Below, in pieces: positions 17,209 to 25,809 of a stretch of DNA of 64,000 nucleotides (its first letter is position 1; each line of letters opens with the position of its first letter). The position numbers and the translations under genes were made by a program. The notes under the pieces are model-generated. The model saw nothing but the letters and a program-made list of their open reading frames with translations. It had not been told where the DNA came from and did no database searches. The DNA is from UBA12481 sp942493265 (GTDB lineage Bacteria > Bacteroidota > Bacteroidia > Bacteroidales > UBA12481), in contig OW818688.1 in the NCBI GenBank assembly GCA_942493265.1, positions 4,464,001-4,528,000 on the forward strand. The letters run 5' to 3'.

Positions 17209-19215
17209 GTGACTTTCCGAAACATTCCTATGATTCGCAGAAAGCTGATTAGCAACACATTGATGTTGATGATCGGACTTTTTTGTTTGTTGAATGCCGG
17301 CTATTCCCAAACTGCCGGATCCTACCCGACCTATGATGAGCTCACCAAAGCCATTAAAACCCTGGCTGATTCGCACAAAGATTTCGCCAAACTGGAATCG
17401 ATCGGCAAAACAGCTGAAGGGCGCGACTTATGGGTGCTAACCATTGCCAAAGCAGGCGTTGTACCGGTAAATGAACGGCCGGCACTTCTGATCGCCGCAA
17501 ACCTCGAAGGGGATCACCTGATCGGCAGCAGCCTCTCGCTGGAAGTTGCCCGATATCTGCTAAACGGTTATACCACAGACGAAGCGGTGAAAACCAGTCT
17601 CGACAATCATGTTTTTTACATTATGCCCCGGTTGAATCCGGACGGTGCGGAAACCATGTTTGCCAAAATGAAGACCGGTCGAAAGTCCAATTCATCAGCT
17701 TTTGACGCCGACAATGATGCCAGGCTGGATGAAGATGGTCCGGAAGACCTGAATAATGACGGCCAGATCACTGTTATGCGTGTTAAAGACGTTAACGGAC
17801 TCTACCGGATGGATTCAGATGAACCGATGCTGATGAAGAAAGCAGATCCGGCAAAAGGTGAGCGCGGTGAATACTCATTATATCCCGAAGGCATTGATAA
17901 TGACAAAGATGGATTTATAAATGAAGATCCTGTGGGTGGAACCGACATTAACCGGAACTTTCAGCATGCCTATCCTTACTTTAAGGAAAATGCCGGCCGG
18001 CACATGGTCAGTGAAAGTGAAACAAGGGCCATAATTGAATGGATGCTTGTGCACAAAAATATTGCCATGGCCTTGACCTTTGGCGAAAGTGACAACCTGA
18101 TCGTTCCGCCAACCGCCCGTGGACAAATCGCCTCCGATCGTCCGCTGGATCTGATCCAGTTTGCTCAGGCTGCTGTGGCCGGTGCATCCCGTGTGGGAAT
18201 GATTTCGGAGAGCGGTCGTGGCCGTGGCAGGTTCATGATGGGCGATTTTCCGGGAGGAATGTTTCCAACCGGTGGCAGCCAGCAGGAAACTTCCGGTCGT
18301 CAGCAGCGTCCGCAGCAAACTGCTGCCACCACGGTAAATACTTCGGATCTTGAATATTTCAACAAAGCCAGCGAAAAATATAAAGAACTCACCGGCATAA
18401 AAACTCAGCCTGTACTCCGGAATCCCGAAGGGGCATTTTTTCAGTACACCTATTTCCAGCTGGGGATTCCCTCCTTTTCAACCCCGGGCTGGGGTTTGGT
18501 ATTACCGGCCGACAGCAGCAGAAGGCCGGCCCGCGGAGGTAGCGGACAACGACCAGGTGCTATGGATTCTCCGGCTGGCGCAGGCGCCATGGCTATGGCA
18601 GGCGCAGGCGGCGGACGAGCCTCAGGTGGCATGGGTACCCAGAGCGGAGGTCAGCAGGAAGGTGCAGCCCAGGCTGCAGGAATTGATGCTCAGTATTACA
18701 AGTACCTTACAACGGCCAATATAAATGGATTTGTCAAATGGCAAACGGTTAAACATCCTGAATTCGGAGACGTTGAAGTAGGTGGTTTTACCCCAACGGA
18801 AATATCAAACCCGCCAGTGGACAAGATTGCTGAACTGGGCACCAGTCATGCAAAATTCGCACTCTACCTGTCAACACTTTTCGCTGAAATCAAGATAGCC
18901 AAAACAGAAGTGGTGAACGAAGGCGGCGGATTATTCAGGATTAAAACTGAAATTTCCAACGAAGGATTCCTGCCCACCGCCTCACGACAGGGAGTCACTG
19001 CACGGTCAGTAAAACCGACCATGGTACAGCTGGAAGTAAAACCGGAACAGATTCTGTCAGGAAGCAGTAAAACCAATTTCTTCCAGGCACTCGACGGTTC
19101 AGGCAAGCGCCAGAAATTTGAATGGCTGATAAAAGGTAAAACCGGCGATCAGATCGGGCTGAAAGTGGTATCCCAGAAGGGCGGTACCGATATGGTAAAA
19201 ATAACATTAAAATAA
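17209..19215 (+). CDS. M14 carboxypeptidase-like protein, predicted catalytically dead
   Basis: A 668-residue exported protein with a hydrophobic signal (residues 13-30) before GYSQ. It has the M14 fold features NPDG (143-146) and NRNF (248-251), and EF-hand-like acidic loops (DADNDARLDEDGPEDLNNDG; DNDKDGFINED). The zinc motif that reads HGNE in the downstream paralogue reads EGDH here (E100, H103). The third zinc ligand His is missing (TFGESDN), and the catalytic Glu region SNELW reads STPGW. It should bind peptide C-termini rather than cut them. Two Gly/Gln/Ala/Met-rich low-complexity inserts lie near residues 335-380 and 440-495. Its stop overlaps the SD of the next gene. Confidence 0.8.
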   Translation: MTFRNIPMIRRKLISNTLMLMIGLFCLLNAGYSQTAGSYPTYDELTKAIKTLADSHKDFAKLESIGKTAEGRDLWVLTIAKAGVVPVNERPALLIAANLEGDHLIGSSLSLEVARYLLNGYTTDEAVKTSLDNHVFYIMPRLNPDGAETMFAKMKTGRKSNSSAFDADNDARLDEDGPEDLNNDGQITVMRVKDVNGLYRMDSDEPMLMKKADPAKGERGEYSLYPEGIDNDKDGFINEDPVGGTDINRNFQHAYPYFKENAGRHMVSESETRAIIEWMLVHKNIAMALTFGESDNLIVPPTARGQIASDRPLDLIQFAQAAVAGASRVGMISESGRGRGRFMMGDFPGGMFPTGGSQQETSGRQQRPQQTAATTVNTSDLEYFNKASEKYKELTGIKTQPVLRNPEGAFFQYTYFQLGIPSFSTPGWGLVLPADSSRRPARGGSGQRPGAMDSPAGAGAMAMAGAGGGRASGGMGTQSGGQQEGAAQAAGIDAQYYKYLTTANINGFVKWQTVKHPEFGDVEVGGFTPTEISNPPVDKIAELGTSHAKFALYLSTLFAEIKIAKTEVVNEGGGLFRIKTEISNEGFLPTASRQGVTARSVKPTMVQLEVKPEQILSGSSKTNFFQALDGSGKRQKFEWLIKGKTGDQIGLKVVSQKGGTDMVKITLK

Positions 19216-19220
19216 GGAGG
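19214..19220 (+). promoter_or_regulatory. Shine-Dalgarno overlapping upstream stop codon
   Basis: AAGGAGG starts within the TAA stop (19213-19215) of the preceding gene and lies 9 bp before ATG 19230. This implies translational coupling of the two M14 homologues. Confidence 0.6.
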
Positions 19221-19229
19221 GCCAGCATA

Positions 19230-21017
19230 ATGAAAACAAGAAAATATTCAATCGCATGCGCAAGCCTGCTGATTATCCTCCTGGCCATTCTGCCTGTTAA
19301 TGTCAGGGCTCAGAAGTACTTTTCAGATCCTCAGTTTAAAGTAAAACTCGATTTTAACCGCTGGCATGATGTTAATGAACTGTACAGCGATATGGGCAGG
19401 CTGGAAAAAGCTTTTCCAAAATTCCTGAAAATGCAGAGTATCGGCAAGAGCTTTAAAGGCCGTGATATCATGGTTATGACCATAAACAACCCGGAAACCG
19501 GCGATGAGATGTCGAAAGCCGCCATGTTTGTGGATGCCAATATTCATGGAAATGAAATCCAGGGAGGTGAAGTTTGCCTGTATACCATTTGGTACCTGAT
19601 GGAAAATTATGGCAGGATCGATGAAGTCACACGCCTCGTCAATGAGCGTGTATTCTACATCGCGCCTACAGTAAATCCCGACGGCCGCCAGTACTTTCTC
19701 GAATCCGAAGGCGGAAATGCACGTTCGGGCCATGTGCCGGTTGATGAGGATAACGACGGGCTATACGAAGAAGATGGTCCGAACGACCTGAACGGCAACG
19801 GCATCATTGAAGGTATCCGGAAATATGTTCCCGGAATGGGCAATTACCGGATCAGTTCCGTGGATAAACGGATGATGGAACCGGTGGCATTCGGCGAAAA
19901 GGGTGACTATATCCTTTTAGGTGACGAAGGCAAGGATGACGACGGCGACGGAAGGGTTAACGAAGACGGTCCGGGAAGCTACGATCCCAACCGGAACTGG
20001 GCAACCGACTGGCAGCCGAATTACGTTCAGGGCGGAGCCATGGATTACCCCTTCCAACTACCTGAGGCTAAGGCTGAAAACGATTTTTTGATGGCTCATC
20101 CCAATATTGCCGGGGTACAGGCATACCACAATTCAGGCGGGATGATCCTTCGCGGTCCGGGGGCCGAATCACTTGGAGAATACTCCGCTTCAGATATCAG
20201 AGCGTATGATGAACTGGGCAAAAATGGTGAGCGTATCCTGCCTTTCTACCGGTATATCGTGCTTTGGAGCGGTTTGTATACCGTGCATGGCGGCTTTATC
20301 GACTGGACCAGTGATGGTTTGGGAATCATGTCATTCTCCAACGAACTCTGGAATGGTGATCAGTACTTTAACAGCACTGAGCTGCAGAAGCAGACTGATG
20401 ATCCGAACAGTCCGATCTCCGGAAACAAAGGCCGCTATTTCTTTGATGATAAACTTGAATTCGGCGACCAGTTTGTTGATTGGAAAGAATTCGATCATCC
20501 TGAATACGGCAAAGTTGAACTCGGCGGCGAATGGAAAAAATTCATGGGCCGTTTACCACCCCGTTTCATGAATGAAGAACTCTGCCACCGGAATATGGCT
20601 TTCACCCTCTATCAGGCAGATGAAATGCCGAAAATGGAGATTGGCGAAACCATGGTAAAAAAAATAGGTGATAACGTTTACAGGGTATGGATTGATTTCA
20701 CGAATAAAAAGGTAGCTCCGACCATTACAGCCCGGGCTGCACAGAACAATGTTGTTCGCCCCGACCTGATCACCCTCGAGGGAAAGCAGGAAATCATTTC
20801 AGCCAGCTGGATCAGTAATAAGGAGTCGTTCGATTACCTGAATCCGATCACCGACTTAATCGACCAGAAACAGCTGAACCGGCTGATCATCCGTAACGGC
20901 CATCCGGGAAAATCAACCCGGACGCTGCAGTACCTTGTTAAAGGCACAGGAAATGTGACCATTACCTATGACAGCGTTAAAGGAGGGAAAGTAACAAAAA
21001 CCATTCCGGTGAACTAA
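19230..21017 (+). CDS. M14-family zinc carboxypeptidase, active-site complete
   Basis: A 595-residue exported peptidase with signal peptide ending near VRAQ (26-28). Zinc ligands are H106 and E109 in ANIHGNEIQGG and H300 in QAYHNSGG. C-terminus-binding residues are N254 and R255 in DPNRNW, and the catalytic Glu is E372 in SFSNELWNG. Calcium-like loops DEDNDGLYEEDGPNDLNGNG and DDDGDGRVNEDGPG are inserted in the same places as in the upstream paralogue. It should release C-terminal residues from peptides outside the cytoplasm. It is translationally coupled to the inactive paralogue, so the two may work as an enzyme/pseudoenzyme pair. No T9SS tail was seen. Confidence 0.88.
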   Translation: MKTRKYSIACASLLIILLAILPVNVRAQKYFSDPQFKVKLDFNRWHDVNELYSDMGRLEKAFPKFLKMQSIGKSFKGRDIMVMTINNPETGDEMSKAAMFVDANIHGNEIQGGEVCLYTIWYLMENYGRIDEVTRLVNERVFYIAPTVNPDGRQYFLESEGGNARSGHVPVDEDNDGLYEEDGPNDLNGNGIIEGIRKYVPGMGNYRISSVDKRMMEPVAFGEKGDYILLGDEGKDDDGDGRVNEDGPGSYDPNRNWATDWQPNYVQGGAMDYPFQLPEAKAENDFLMAHPNIAGVQAYHNSGGMILRGPGAESLGEYSASDIRAYDELGKNGERILPFYRYIVLWSGLYTVHGGFIDWTSDGLGIMSFSNELWNGDQYFNSTELQKQTDDPNSPISGNKGRYFFDDKLEFGDQFVDWKEFDHPEYGKVELGGEWKKFMGRLPPRFMNEELCHRNMAFTLYQADEMPKMEIGETMVKKIGDNVYRVWIDFTNKKVAPTITARAAQNNVVRPDLITLEGKQEIISASWISNKESFDYLNPITDLIDQKQLNRLIIRNGHPGKSTRTLQYLVKGTGNVTITYDSVKGGKVTKTIPVN

Positions 21018-21034
21018 TTTCCCCAACCTCACAT

Positions 21035-21073
21035 AAAAAAAGCGACCTGCCGGATGGCAAGTCGCTTTTTTTT
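21035..21073. terminator. bidirectional Rho-independent terminator
   Basis: The stem AGCGAC(C/T)TGCC / GGCA(A)GTCGCT, with loop GGAT, has an A-tract on the left and a T-tract on the right. It can end both the M14 transcript (+) and the YceI transcript (-), which converge here. Confidence 0.9.
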
Positions 21074-21086
21074 ACGCTCCGACTCT

Positions 21087-21662
21087 TTATTTCTTAAGCG
21101 TAACGAGGGTTACATCAAGCGGTATCATATCGTCGATAGCCTTATCTCCGAGGTTATCGAAAAACTTACCCGATCCATAACGCACATCATATTTTGACCG
21201 GTCGAACACAACGGAGGCCTGGTATACCCCACCACTCCGCTTTACCTTAAAGGTAACCGGATGAGTTGCGCCTTTAATAGTAAGATCTGCAGTTACAGTA
21301 GCTTCTTCTTTATCAAATTTCGTACTTTCTTTAATGGAAAGCTTAGCTGTCGGGAATTTTTCAACGCTGAAGAAATCATCCGATTTCAGATGGCCAATCA
21401 GACGGGCACCCTTATTCGGATCGGTTCCGTCGCCCTCAACCATCGAATTCATATCGATCACAAACTCACCGCTGACAAATTTGTCTTTCTTAATGGAAAA
21501 TTTCCCTTCAGTCAACTTAATCACACCAGTATGGCCTCCGGTGGCCTTTTTTCCCGACCAGCGAAGGACAGATTTTTCACCCACTACAGTAAAGTCCTGA
21601 GCAAAAGCATTTGCTCCAAGTACCAGAATGGCTGCCAATAATACTATTACATTCCTTTTCAT
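21087..21662 (-). CDS. YceI-family periplasmic protein
   Basis: The ATG at 21662 starts a signal peptide (MKRNVIVLLAAILVLGANAFAQ), so 191 residues are preferred over the longer frame to 21716. The YceI lipocalin-like fold is shown by VLRWSGKKATGGHTG, the strand KFSIKKDKFVSGEFVIDMNS, HLKSDDFFSVEKFPTAKL, and the C-terminal DRSKYDVRYGSGKFFDNLGDKAI. Family members bind isoprenoid-like amphiphiles in the periplasm; the ligand here is unknown. It is monocistronic and convergent with the M14 pair. Confidence 0.93.
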   Translation of the reverse strand: MKRNVIVLLAAILVLGANAFAQDFTVVGEKSVLRWSGKKATGGHTGVIKLTEGKFSIKKDKFVSGEFVIDMNSMVEGDGTDPNKGARLIGHLKSDDFFSVEKFPTAKLSIKESTKFDKEEATVTADLTIKGATHPVTFKVKRSGGVYQASVVFDRSKYDVRYGSGKFFDNLGDKAIDDMIPLDVTLVTLKK

Positions 21663-21798
21663 CCTTTTTTGTTTAAAGTTTAATAACGATTTATTAAACA
21701 GAACAACCCTAATCATGAAAAGGTTTTCAAAATGCCGTTTTTAACTAATATTTAAGATTTGTCATGAGTCCGGATTGATTTGTCCTATCTTTTTGGAG

Positions 21799-21829
21799 GG
21801 TCATCCCTTGCCAATCCAACCGGGTGACC
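21799..21829. promoter_or_regulatory. possible operator: GGTCA/TGACC inverted repeat
   Basis: GGTCA(T)CCC and GGGTGACC form imperfect arms about 12 bp apart, 36-66 bp upstream of the beta-galactosidase ATG in the region divergent from yceI. It could be a repressor site. The symmetry is only partial beyond 5 bp, and no regulator gene is adjacent. Confidence 0.25.
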
Positions 21830-21864
21830 TAACTTGGCGGTGTGAACCAATAAACCAGACAACA

Positions 21865-24800
21865 ATGAATCCGGGAACCAAAATCAAATTATTCCTTATC
21901 GCCCTGATTGCAGCCAATGGTATTCAGGCACAGGATCTTACGACTGTATGGCAGGATGAGAAAATCAACTCGATCAACCGCGAGCCGATGCACGCCACCT
22001 ATTTTGCCTTTGAAGATCGCGATCTTGCCAATATGGGTGTTAAGGAACATTCCAACCGCTTTATTTCGCTAAATGGCACATGGAAATTCAAATGGGTTGA
22101 AAAGCCGGCAGATAAGCCTGAGAATTTTTTCAGTTTATCGTACGATGACGCCTCCTGGGATCTTTTCAGCGTGCCAGGAATCTGGGAAGTCAATGGATAT
22201 GGCGATCCCATCTATACCAATACCGGCTATGAATTCAGCAACCTGATCAAACCTGCCCCGCCAAAGGTACCGGTAACCGTTAACCCGGTTGGTTCCTATC
22301 GCCGGACTATTACCATTCCCGACAGTTGGAAAGGTAAAGAGGTTTATATCCAGTTTGGCGCCGTGCGCTCAAACCTGTTCGTTTGGGTTAATGGGAAATT
22401 CGTTGGTTACAGCGAAGACAGCAAACTGCCGGCTGAGTTTAACCTGACTAAATTTGTCAAACCCGGTGAAAACCTGATCGCTTTTCAATCCATGCGCTGG
22501 TGCGATGGTAATTACCTGGAATGTCAGGATATGTGGCGCATTACCGGAGTATCACGGGATATATATATGTACTCCCGTGATCAGCAGCATATTCGTGATC
22601 TGGAAATCATTCCCGATCTGGATGCGGAGTATAAGAATGCTACCCTTAGTGTAAGTTGTGAGATTACCGGGAAGGCAAAGGGTACCACGGTAAAATTCGA
22701 ATTGATCAATGCCGGAAAATCAATTCTGACCCGGGAAATCAAGCCCCGGCAGAATGCTGAAAAGGTAATACTCGCCGTAGAGAATCCAGCCAAATGGACC
22801 GCTGAAACGCCAAATCTGTATACTCTGATCACTACCCTCACCGATGCCCGGGGCAATCTGATTGAGGTGATCCCGCAAACGGTAGGATTCAGGAAAGTGG
22901 AAATAAAAAATGCCCAGCTCCTGGTAAACGGAAAACCCATCCTGATTAAAGGGGTAAACCGCCATGAAATGGATCCGCTTACCGCTACCTGGGTGAGCCG
23001 TGAGAGGATGGAACAGGATGTTAAGATATTTAAAGAACTAAATATTAACGCATTGCGCACCTGCCATTACCCTGATGATCCATACATGTATGAACTTTGC
23101 AACAAATACGGGATATACATGATCGGCGAGGCTGACATTGAGTCACACGGAATGGGTTATGGCAAGGAGTCGCTGGCCAAATTCCCATCCTGGTATCAGG
23201 CACATTTCGAAAGGTTCTCCAGAATGATTGAGCGCGATAAGAACCAGCCGGCCATCATTATCTGGTCGATGGGCAATGAAGCTGGCGACGGGGTGAATTT
23301 CGAGCAGATGTATGCGTGGGGAAAGAAGCGTGACCCTTCGCGTCCGATTCAGTACGAGCGGGCCGGCATGGCCGCCCATACTGATATTTACTGCCCGATG
23401 TATGATGCTCCGTGGGATCTTGAAAAATATGCAAACAGCAACCCCACCCGACCGCTAATCCAGTGTGAATATGCCCACGCGATGGGAAACTCGGAAGGCG
23501 GATTCAAGGAATATTGGGATATATACCGCAAATATCCGATGCTGCAGGGTGGCTTCATCTGGGATTTTATTGACCAGGGCCTCCGGAAATATAATGAACG
23601 GGGCGATATGTTTTATGCATATGGAGGAGATTACGGCAAGGACCTGCCATCCGACAACAACTTCCTGAATAACGGGGTCATCAGTCCCGACCGTAAGTTG
23701 AACCCCCATGCCTATGAGGTGAGGAAATGCTATCAGAATATACTTACTACCCTGAAAACCCCGGCAATCGGGACGATCAGCGTTTTCAACGAGAATTTTT
23801 ATACCGACCTGAAAAACTGCTTCCTGGAATGGCAATTAGTTGCCGATGGGAAAACCATCCAGGTTGGAATTTATGATGCCCTGAATGCAGAGGCACAGAA
23901 ATCGCAGGAAATCAGGCTCGGATATCTGCTTCCTGAAAAAGCTAAGGAAGTTTTCCTGAACCTGACGTTCAAGCTGAAAACCAAAGCGGGTTTATTGCCG
24001 GCCGGACAGGAGATTGCCTGGGAACAAATTCAGGTTAAAGAGTCTGCCATCCCGGCAATTAAGCTGGCTCAGTCGCCGGAACCGGTTAAATACACCGAAT
24101 CCGCCAATCATCTTTTCATCATGGGAACGTTTACTCAGGTAATATTTGATGAAACAACCGGTTATCTTACTCAGATCACTCATCAAGGTATGAACATCAT
24201 TAAGGACGGAGAAGTCATGAAGCCCAATTTCTGGCGTGCCCCAACCGATAATGATTACGGTGCAGGACGGCAAAACAAACTGGTTGCCTGGAAAAAATCC
24301 ACTCAGAAACAGGATCTGAAATCCTTTAATATCAGCCGTAGGGAGAACAATGTTCTGGTGACTGCAATCTATTCATTGCCAGAAGTTTCATCTACACTGA
24401 CCCTTCAGTATGAAGTCAATTCCAGAGGCCAGATCCTGGTGGATGAGAAACTTGAAGTTGATAAAACTGCCGATATCAAGAAAATGCCGGTACCCCTGCG
24501 CTTTGGAATGCAATTAACCCTGCCGGTGCAGTTTGATCAGATACGCTATTACGGCCGGGGTCCGTGGGAAAATTACCGCGACCGGAAGTACAGCAGTCCG
24601 GTTGGGATTTATGAGCAGACCGTTTCGGAACAGTTTTTCCCCTATGTCCGTCCGCAGGAAACCGGCAACAAAAGCGATATCCGGTGGTGGCAGCTTTCCG
24701 ACGCGGATGGCAGGGGAATCAGAATTACCTCGGATATCCTTTTCAATGCCAGCGCCTTGCATTACACATCTGAGGATCTGGATGATGGTGACAGAAAGGA

Positions 24801-24975
24801 CCAGCAGCATTCAGGCGAACTGCATGAACGCCGGTTAACCACATTCAACATCGACCTGGAGCAAATGGGACTAGGATGTATTGACAGTTGGGGAAGCTGG
24901 CCGCTCCCGGAGTACCAGATGAAATATAAAGACTATCAATTCCGGTTTGTGATCACGCCCGTAACGAAGAACTAG
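21865..24975 (+). CDS. GH2 beta-galactosidase (LacZ-like), exported
   Basis: The ATG at 21865 starts the signal peptide MNPGTKIKLFLIALIAANGIQAQ, giving 1036 residues; the frame further upstream looks like leader DNA. Domain order is the LacZ one: sugar-binding jelly roll (RFISLNGTWKFKWVEKP... GSYRRTITIP), two Ig-like domains flanking a TIM barrel, and a C-terminal beta-galactosidase small-chain domain (GTFTQVIFDETTGYL... TLPVQFDQIRYYGRGP). The acid/base Glu is E472 in SMGNEAGDG and the nucleophile E535 in QCEYAHAMGNSEGG, close to E461/E537 of E. coli LacZ. It likely works in the periplasm on galactosides from a polysaccharide. No SusC/D pair is adjacent, so it is not in a classical PUL. Confidence 0.93.
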   Translation: MNPGTKIKLFLIALIAANGIQAQDLTTVWQDEKINSINREPMHATYFAFEDRDLANMGVKEHSNRFISLNGTWKFKWVEKPADKPENFFSLSYDDASWDLFSVPGIWEVNGYGDPIYTNTGYEFSNLIKPAPPKVPVTVNPVGSYRRTITIPDSWKGKEVYIQFGAVRSNLFVWVNGKFVGYSEDSKLPAEFNLTKFVKPGENLIAFQSMRWCDGNYLECQDMWRITGVSRDIYMYSRDQQHIRDLEIIPDLDAEYKNATLSVSCEITGKAKGTTVKFELINAGKSILTREIKPRQNAEKVILAVENPAKWTAETPNLYTLITTLTDARGNLIEVIPQTVGFRKVEIKNAQLLVNGKPILIKGVNRHEMDPLTATWVSRERMEQDVKIFKELNINALRTCHYPDDPYMYELCNKYGIYMIGEADIESHGMGYGKESLAKFPSWYQAHFERFSRMIERDKNQPAIIIWSMGNEAGDGVNFEQMYAWGKKRDPSRPIQYERAGMAAHTDIYCPMYDAPWDLEKYANSNPTRPLIQCEYAHAMGNSEGGFKEYWDIYRKYPMLQGGFIWDFIDQGLRKYNERGDMFYAYGGDYGKDLPSDNNFLNNGVISPDRKLNPHAYEVRKCYQNILTTLKTPAIGTISVFNENFYTDLKNCFLEWQLVADGKTIQVGIYDALNAEAQKSQEIRLGYLLPEKAKEVFLNLTFKLKTKAGLLPAGQEIAWEQIQVKESAIPAIKLAQSPEPVKYTESANHLFIMGTFTQVIFDETTGYLTQITHQGMNIIKDGEVMKPNFWRAPTDNDYGAGRQNKLVAWKKSTQKQDLKSFNISRRENNVLVTAIYSLPEVSSTLTLQYEVNSRGQILVDEKLEVDKTADIKKMPVPLRFGMQLTLPVQFDQIRYYGRGPWENYRDRKYSSPVGIYEQTVSEQFFPYVRPQETGNKSDIRWWQLSDADGRGIRITSDILFNASALHYTSEDLDDGDRKDQQHSGELHERRLTTFNIDLEQMGLGCIDSWGSWPLPEYQMKYKDYQFRFVITPVTKN

Positions 24976-24978
24976 GCG

Positions 24979-25122
24979 AAGAAGAAGCACGCGGATGACG
25001 GGTTGAAGAGGTACGCGGATTTTCGCGGATGCTGCGCAACGCGGATTAACGCGGATTTTTAAATTTAAAGATCCGCGTTAATCCGCGTTCCGTTAGGATC
25101 AGCGAAAATCCGCGTGCTTCTT
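24979..25122. repeat. long imperfect palindrome of GCGGAT units between convergent genes
   Basis: A perfect 19-bp inverted repeat (25038-25056 and 25071-25089, core AACGCGGATTAACGCGGAT) has a 14-nt AT-rich loop. Outer arms continue the symmetry: ACGCGGATTTTCGC at 25013-25026 against its complement near 25101-25115. The unit GCGGAT(T)(A)ACGCGGAT recurs on both arms. It can form a large cruciform or hairpin and may end both the GH2 and the SDR transcripts, though it has no T-tract. Confidence 0.75.
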
Positions 25123-25127
25123 TAAAA

Positions 25128-25802
25128 TTATTTTTTACCGAACTTTTGCAGTTCGTCTGACTGATAGACTATTTTCCTTTGTCGCGACCGGATCAGCGCG
25201 ATCATGGCCAGTGCCACGGTATGCCCATGTATTCCGCGATATTTTCGCGCGGGGCCGAATAGCAAAAATCCAAAGGCTTTCATGAATATCCTGCCAAAGA
25301 TTTCGCCGAGCCTGAACTCGCTGCGTTTCCCGAAAAGGATGGAAGGACGCACAATAACTATCTGATCAAAAGGAATTTGCCGGATTTGCTCTTCCATTTC
25401 TCCTTTAATCCGGAGATAATAATTGTGTGATGAAGGATTGGCGCCCAGTGAGGAGATCACCGCTACCCTGGTTACACCGTTCGCATGTGCAATCTGTGCA
25501 ATCCTTACTGCATAGTCACGGTCGATTTCCTCCACTTTCTTTACTGATCCGGCTTTACGGATGGTGGTGCCCAAACAGATGAACAAATCGTCACCTGTAA
25601 TCAAATGCGCCTTTTCCTCCAGACTGGCAGGATCGATAATAACCTCCTCAAGTTTCAGCTTGTTAAATTCCAGCGGTCGCCGGGTAAATACCTTGACGAA
25701 GCTGTATGAATAGTGATCATTAAGTTCATCAATAAGATATTTGCCCACCAAACCGGATGCTCCAAAAACCAATGCTTTCCTGTCCGCTAATTTACCTGGC
25801 AT
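25128..25802 (-). CDS. NAD(P)-binding Rossmann oxidoreductase, atypical SDR (YwnB/HTATIP2-like)
   Basis: About 224 residues from the ATG at 25802, which lies 7 bp after the stop of the upstream gene; the frame itself extends to a TTG at 25829. The nucleotide loop is ALVFGASGLVGK. DLFICLGTTIRKAGS, the YAVRIAQIAHANGV helix and VAVISSLGANPSS match the atypical SDR group that resembles HTATIP2/TIP30 and YwnB. A FGKRSEFRLGEI segment follows. Such proteins bind NADPH, but substrates are usually unknown. It is last in the T9SS minus-strand operon, probably without a link in function. Confidence 0.8.
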   Translation of the reverse strand: MPGKLADRKALVFGASGLVGKYLIDELNDHYSYSFVKVFTRRPLEFNKLKLEEVIIDPASLEEKAHLITGDDLFICLGTTIRKAGSVKKVEEIDRDYAVRIAQIAHANGVTRVAVISSLGANPSSHNYYLRIKGEMEEQIRQIPFDQIVIVRPSILFGKRSEFRLGEIFGRIFMKAFGFLLFGPARKYRGIHGHTVALAMIALIRSRQRKIVYQSDELQKFGKK

Positions 25803-25809
25803 ACCATTA

